The notes beneath the pieces are model-generated. The model was given only the letters and a program-made list of their open reading frames with translations, made no database searches and was not told the DNA's origin. A program made the position numbers and the translations under genes. From contig DS995276.1 in NCBI GenBank assembly GCA_000156115.1, forward strand, positions 500,017 through 564,016: a DNA stretch of 64,000 nt, given 5' to 3'. Positions 63,271 to 64,000 of the stretch are shown here, in pieces. Positions within the stretch are counted from its first letter, which is position 1, and each line of letters opens with the position of its first letter. The DNA is from Rhodobacteraceae bacterium HTCC2083. GTDB taxonomy: Bacteria; Pseudomonadota; Alphaproteobacteria; Rhodobacterales; Rhodobacteraceae.

Positions 63271-64000
63271 ATGAAAATTGGGTGCCCATCAGAAATAAAA
63301 CCGCAGGAATTTCGCGTTGGCATGACGCCAAATGCCGCGCGCGAAGCGATAGCACATGGTCATAGCGTGTTGATCCAGACTGGCGCAGGCGTCGGCGCGG
63401 GTTTCGCGGATGTGGATTATGTCACGGCAGGCGCAGCGATCGCACGTGACGCCGCCGACGTATTCGCCAAAGCGGACATGATCGTCAAAGTGAAAGAACC
63501 CCAGGCTGGTGAGCGCAAGATGCTACGCGAAGGCCAGCTTTTGTTCACCTACCTCCACCTTGCACCGGATCCAGAGCAAACCAAGGATCTTTTGGCGTCC
63601 GGGTGTACGGCCATCGCCTATGAAACCGTCACGGATCGTAATGGTGGCCTACCTTTGCTTGCGCCGATGTCCGAAGTTGCGGGCCGTTTGGCACCCCAAG
63701 TTGGCGCATGGACCTTGCAAAAGGCAAACGGTGGTCGCGGCGTCTTGATGGGCGGCGTTCCCGGTGTTGGGCCTGCGCGGGTCGCCGTCATTGGTGGCGG
63801 TGTTGTGGGCACACATGCCGCACGGATCGCAGCTGGCATGGGCGCGGATGTGACTGTACTTGACCGCTCCTTGCCACGCATGCGCTATCTTGATGATGTC
63901 TATGGCGGCACGTTCAAGACCAGTTATGCAAGTGCGGGCAACACCGCAGAACTGGTTGCAGAGGCCGATATGGTCATCGGCGCGGTCCTAATCCCCGGTG
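63271..64000 (+). CDS. ald: Alanine dehydrogenase (N-terminal part)
   Basis: Ald interconverts alanine and pyruvate plus ammonia with NAD. The frame starts at ATG 63271 after ACGGAGGAT and stays open to the end of the window (243 codons). MKIGCPSEIKPQEFRVGMTP at the start, MIVKVKEPQ near residue 70 and TYLHLAPD with the catalytic histidine near residue 94 match the family, and VAVIGGGVVGTHAARIAAGM near residue 171 is the NAD-binding loop. The C-terminal third lies outside. It is probably activated by the divergent Lrp-type regulator. Confidence 0.97.
   Translation, partial: MKIGCPSEIKPQEFRVGMTPNAAREAIAHGHSVLIQTGAGVGAGFADVDYVTAGAAIARDAADVFAKADMIVKVKEPQAGERKMLREGQLLFTYLHLAPDPEQTKDLLASGCTAIAYETVTDRNGGLPLLAPMSEVAGRLAPQVGAWTLQKANGGRGVLMGGVPGVGPARVAVIGGGVVGTHAARIAAGMGADVTVLDRSLPRMRYLDDVYGGTFKTSYASAGNTAELVAEADMVIGAVLIPG

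Overview
The window reads as a chromosomal segment of an alphaproteobacterium of the Rhodobacterales, most likely the marine Roseobacter group. This rests on the genes for the ethylmalonyl-CoA (EMC) pathway (crotonyl-CoA carboxylase/reductase, ethylmalonyl-CoA mutase, mesaconyl-CoA hydratase, malyl-CoA thioesterase) interleaved with TCA-cycle operons (sdhCDAB, mdh, sucCD, sucAB, lpd), on a luxR-luxI pair, on the glnD-murJ overlap, on a solitary ectoine-synthase-like gene, and on moderate GC with short intergenic gaps. I see no tRNA, rRNA, CRISPR array, insertion sequence or prophage.

Layout. 1-9.5 kb: end of glnD, murJ, a rhomboid-like membrane protein that has lost its catalytic residues, trpS, a decayed Hint-domain gene, usp, a VOC protein, and nfuA-GFA-tsaB-rimI. 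9.7-14.8 kb: a BMP-type nucleoside ABC importer with an NTF2-like gene inserted. 14.8-18.1 kb: a TauE-type exporter with its TIGR02186 partner, and a RecD-like helicase. 18.1-19.7 kb: quorum sensing (a small upstream ORF, luxR, luxI). 19.9-48.7 kb: the carbon-metabolism supercluster. 48.8-62.1 kb: plsC, ftsX, ftsE, a zinc-ribbon protein, a large TIGR02302 membrane protein, lysA, an ATP-grasp protein, a small lipoprotein, argH, a TlpA thioredoxin, an intact Hint-domain protein and an LpxR-like lipid A deacylase. 62.2-64 kb: the ectC-like gene, an Lrp/AsnC regulator and the start of alanine dehydrogenase.

How it fits together. The EMC genes turn acetyl-CoA-derived C4 units into glyoxylate, propionyl-CoA/succinyl-CoA and malate. 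The neighbouring sdh, mdh, suc and lpd genes process those products, so acetate assimilation and the TCA cycle sit side by side. The main regulatory observation is a pair of perfect TGTGATCACA palindromes with centres exactly 21 bp apart, found upstream of sdhC and again upstream of sucC. I found the palindrome nowhere else in the window. It probably marks a shared regulator of the two operons.

Other points of interest are a dispersed GC-rich intergenic repeat in four places, a GCCGC-N2-CGC-N-GC element upstream of ecm, mcl2 and mdh, a three-gene insert (zinc ribbon, glycosyltransferase, MAPEG) between sucB and lpd, and a diverged ectC without ectA or ectB.
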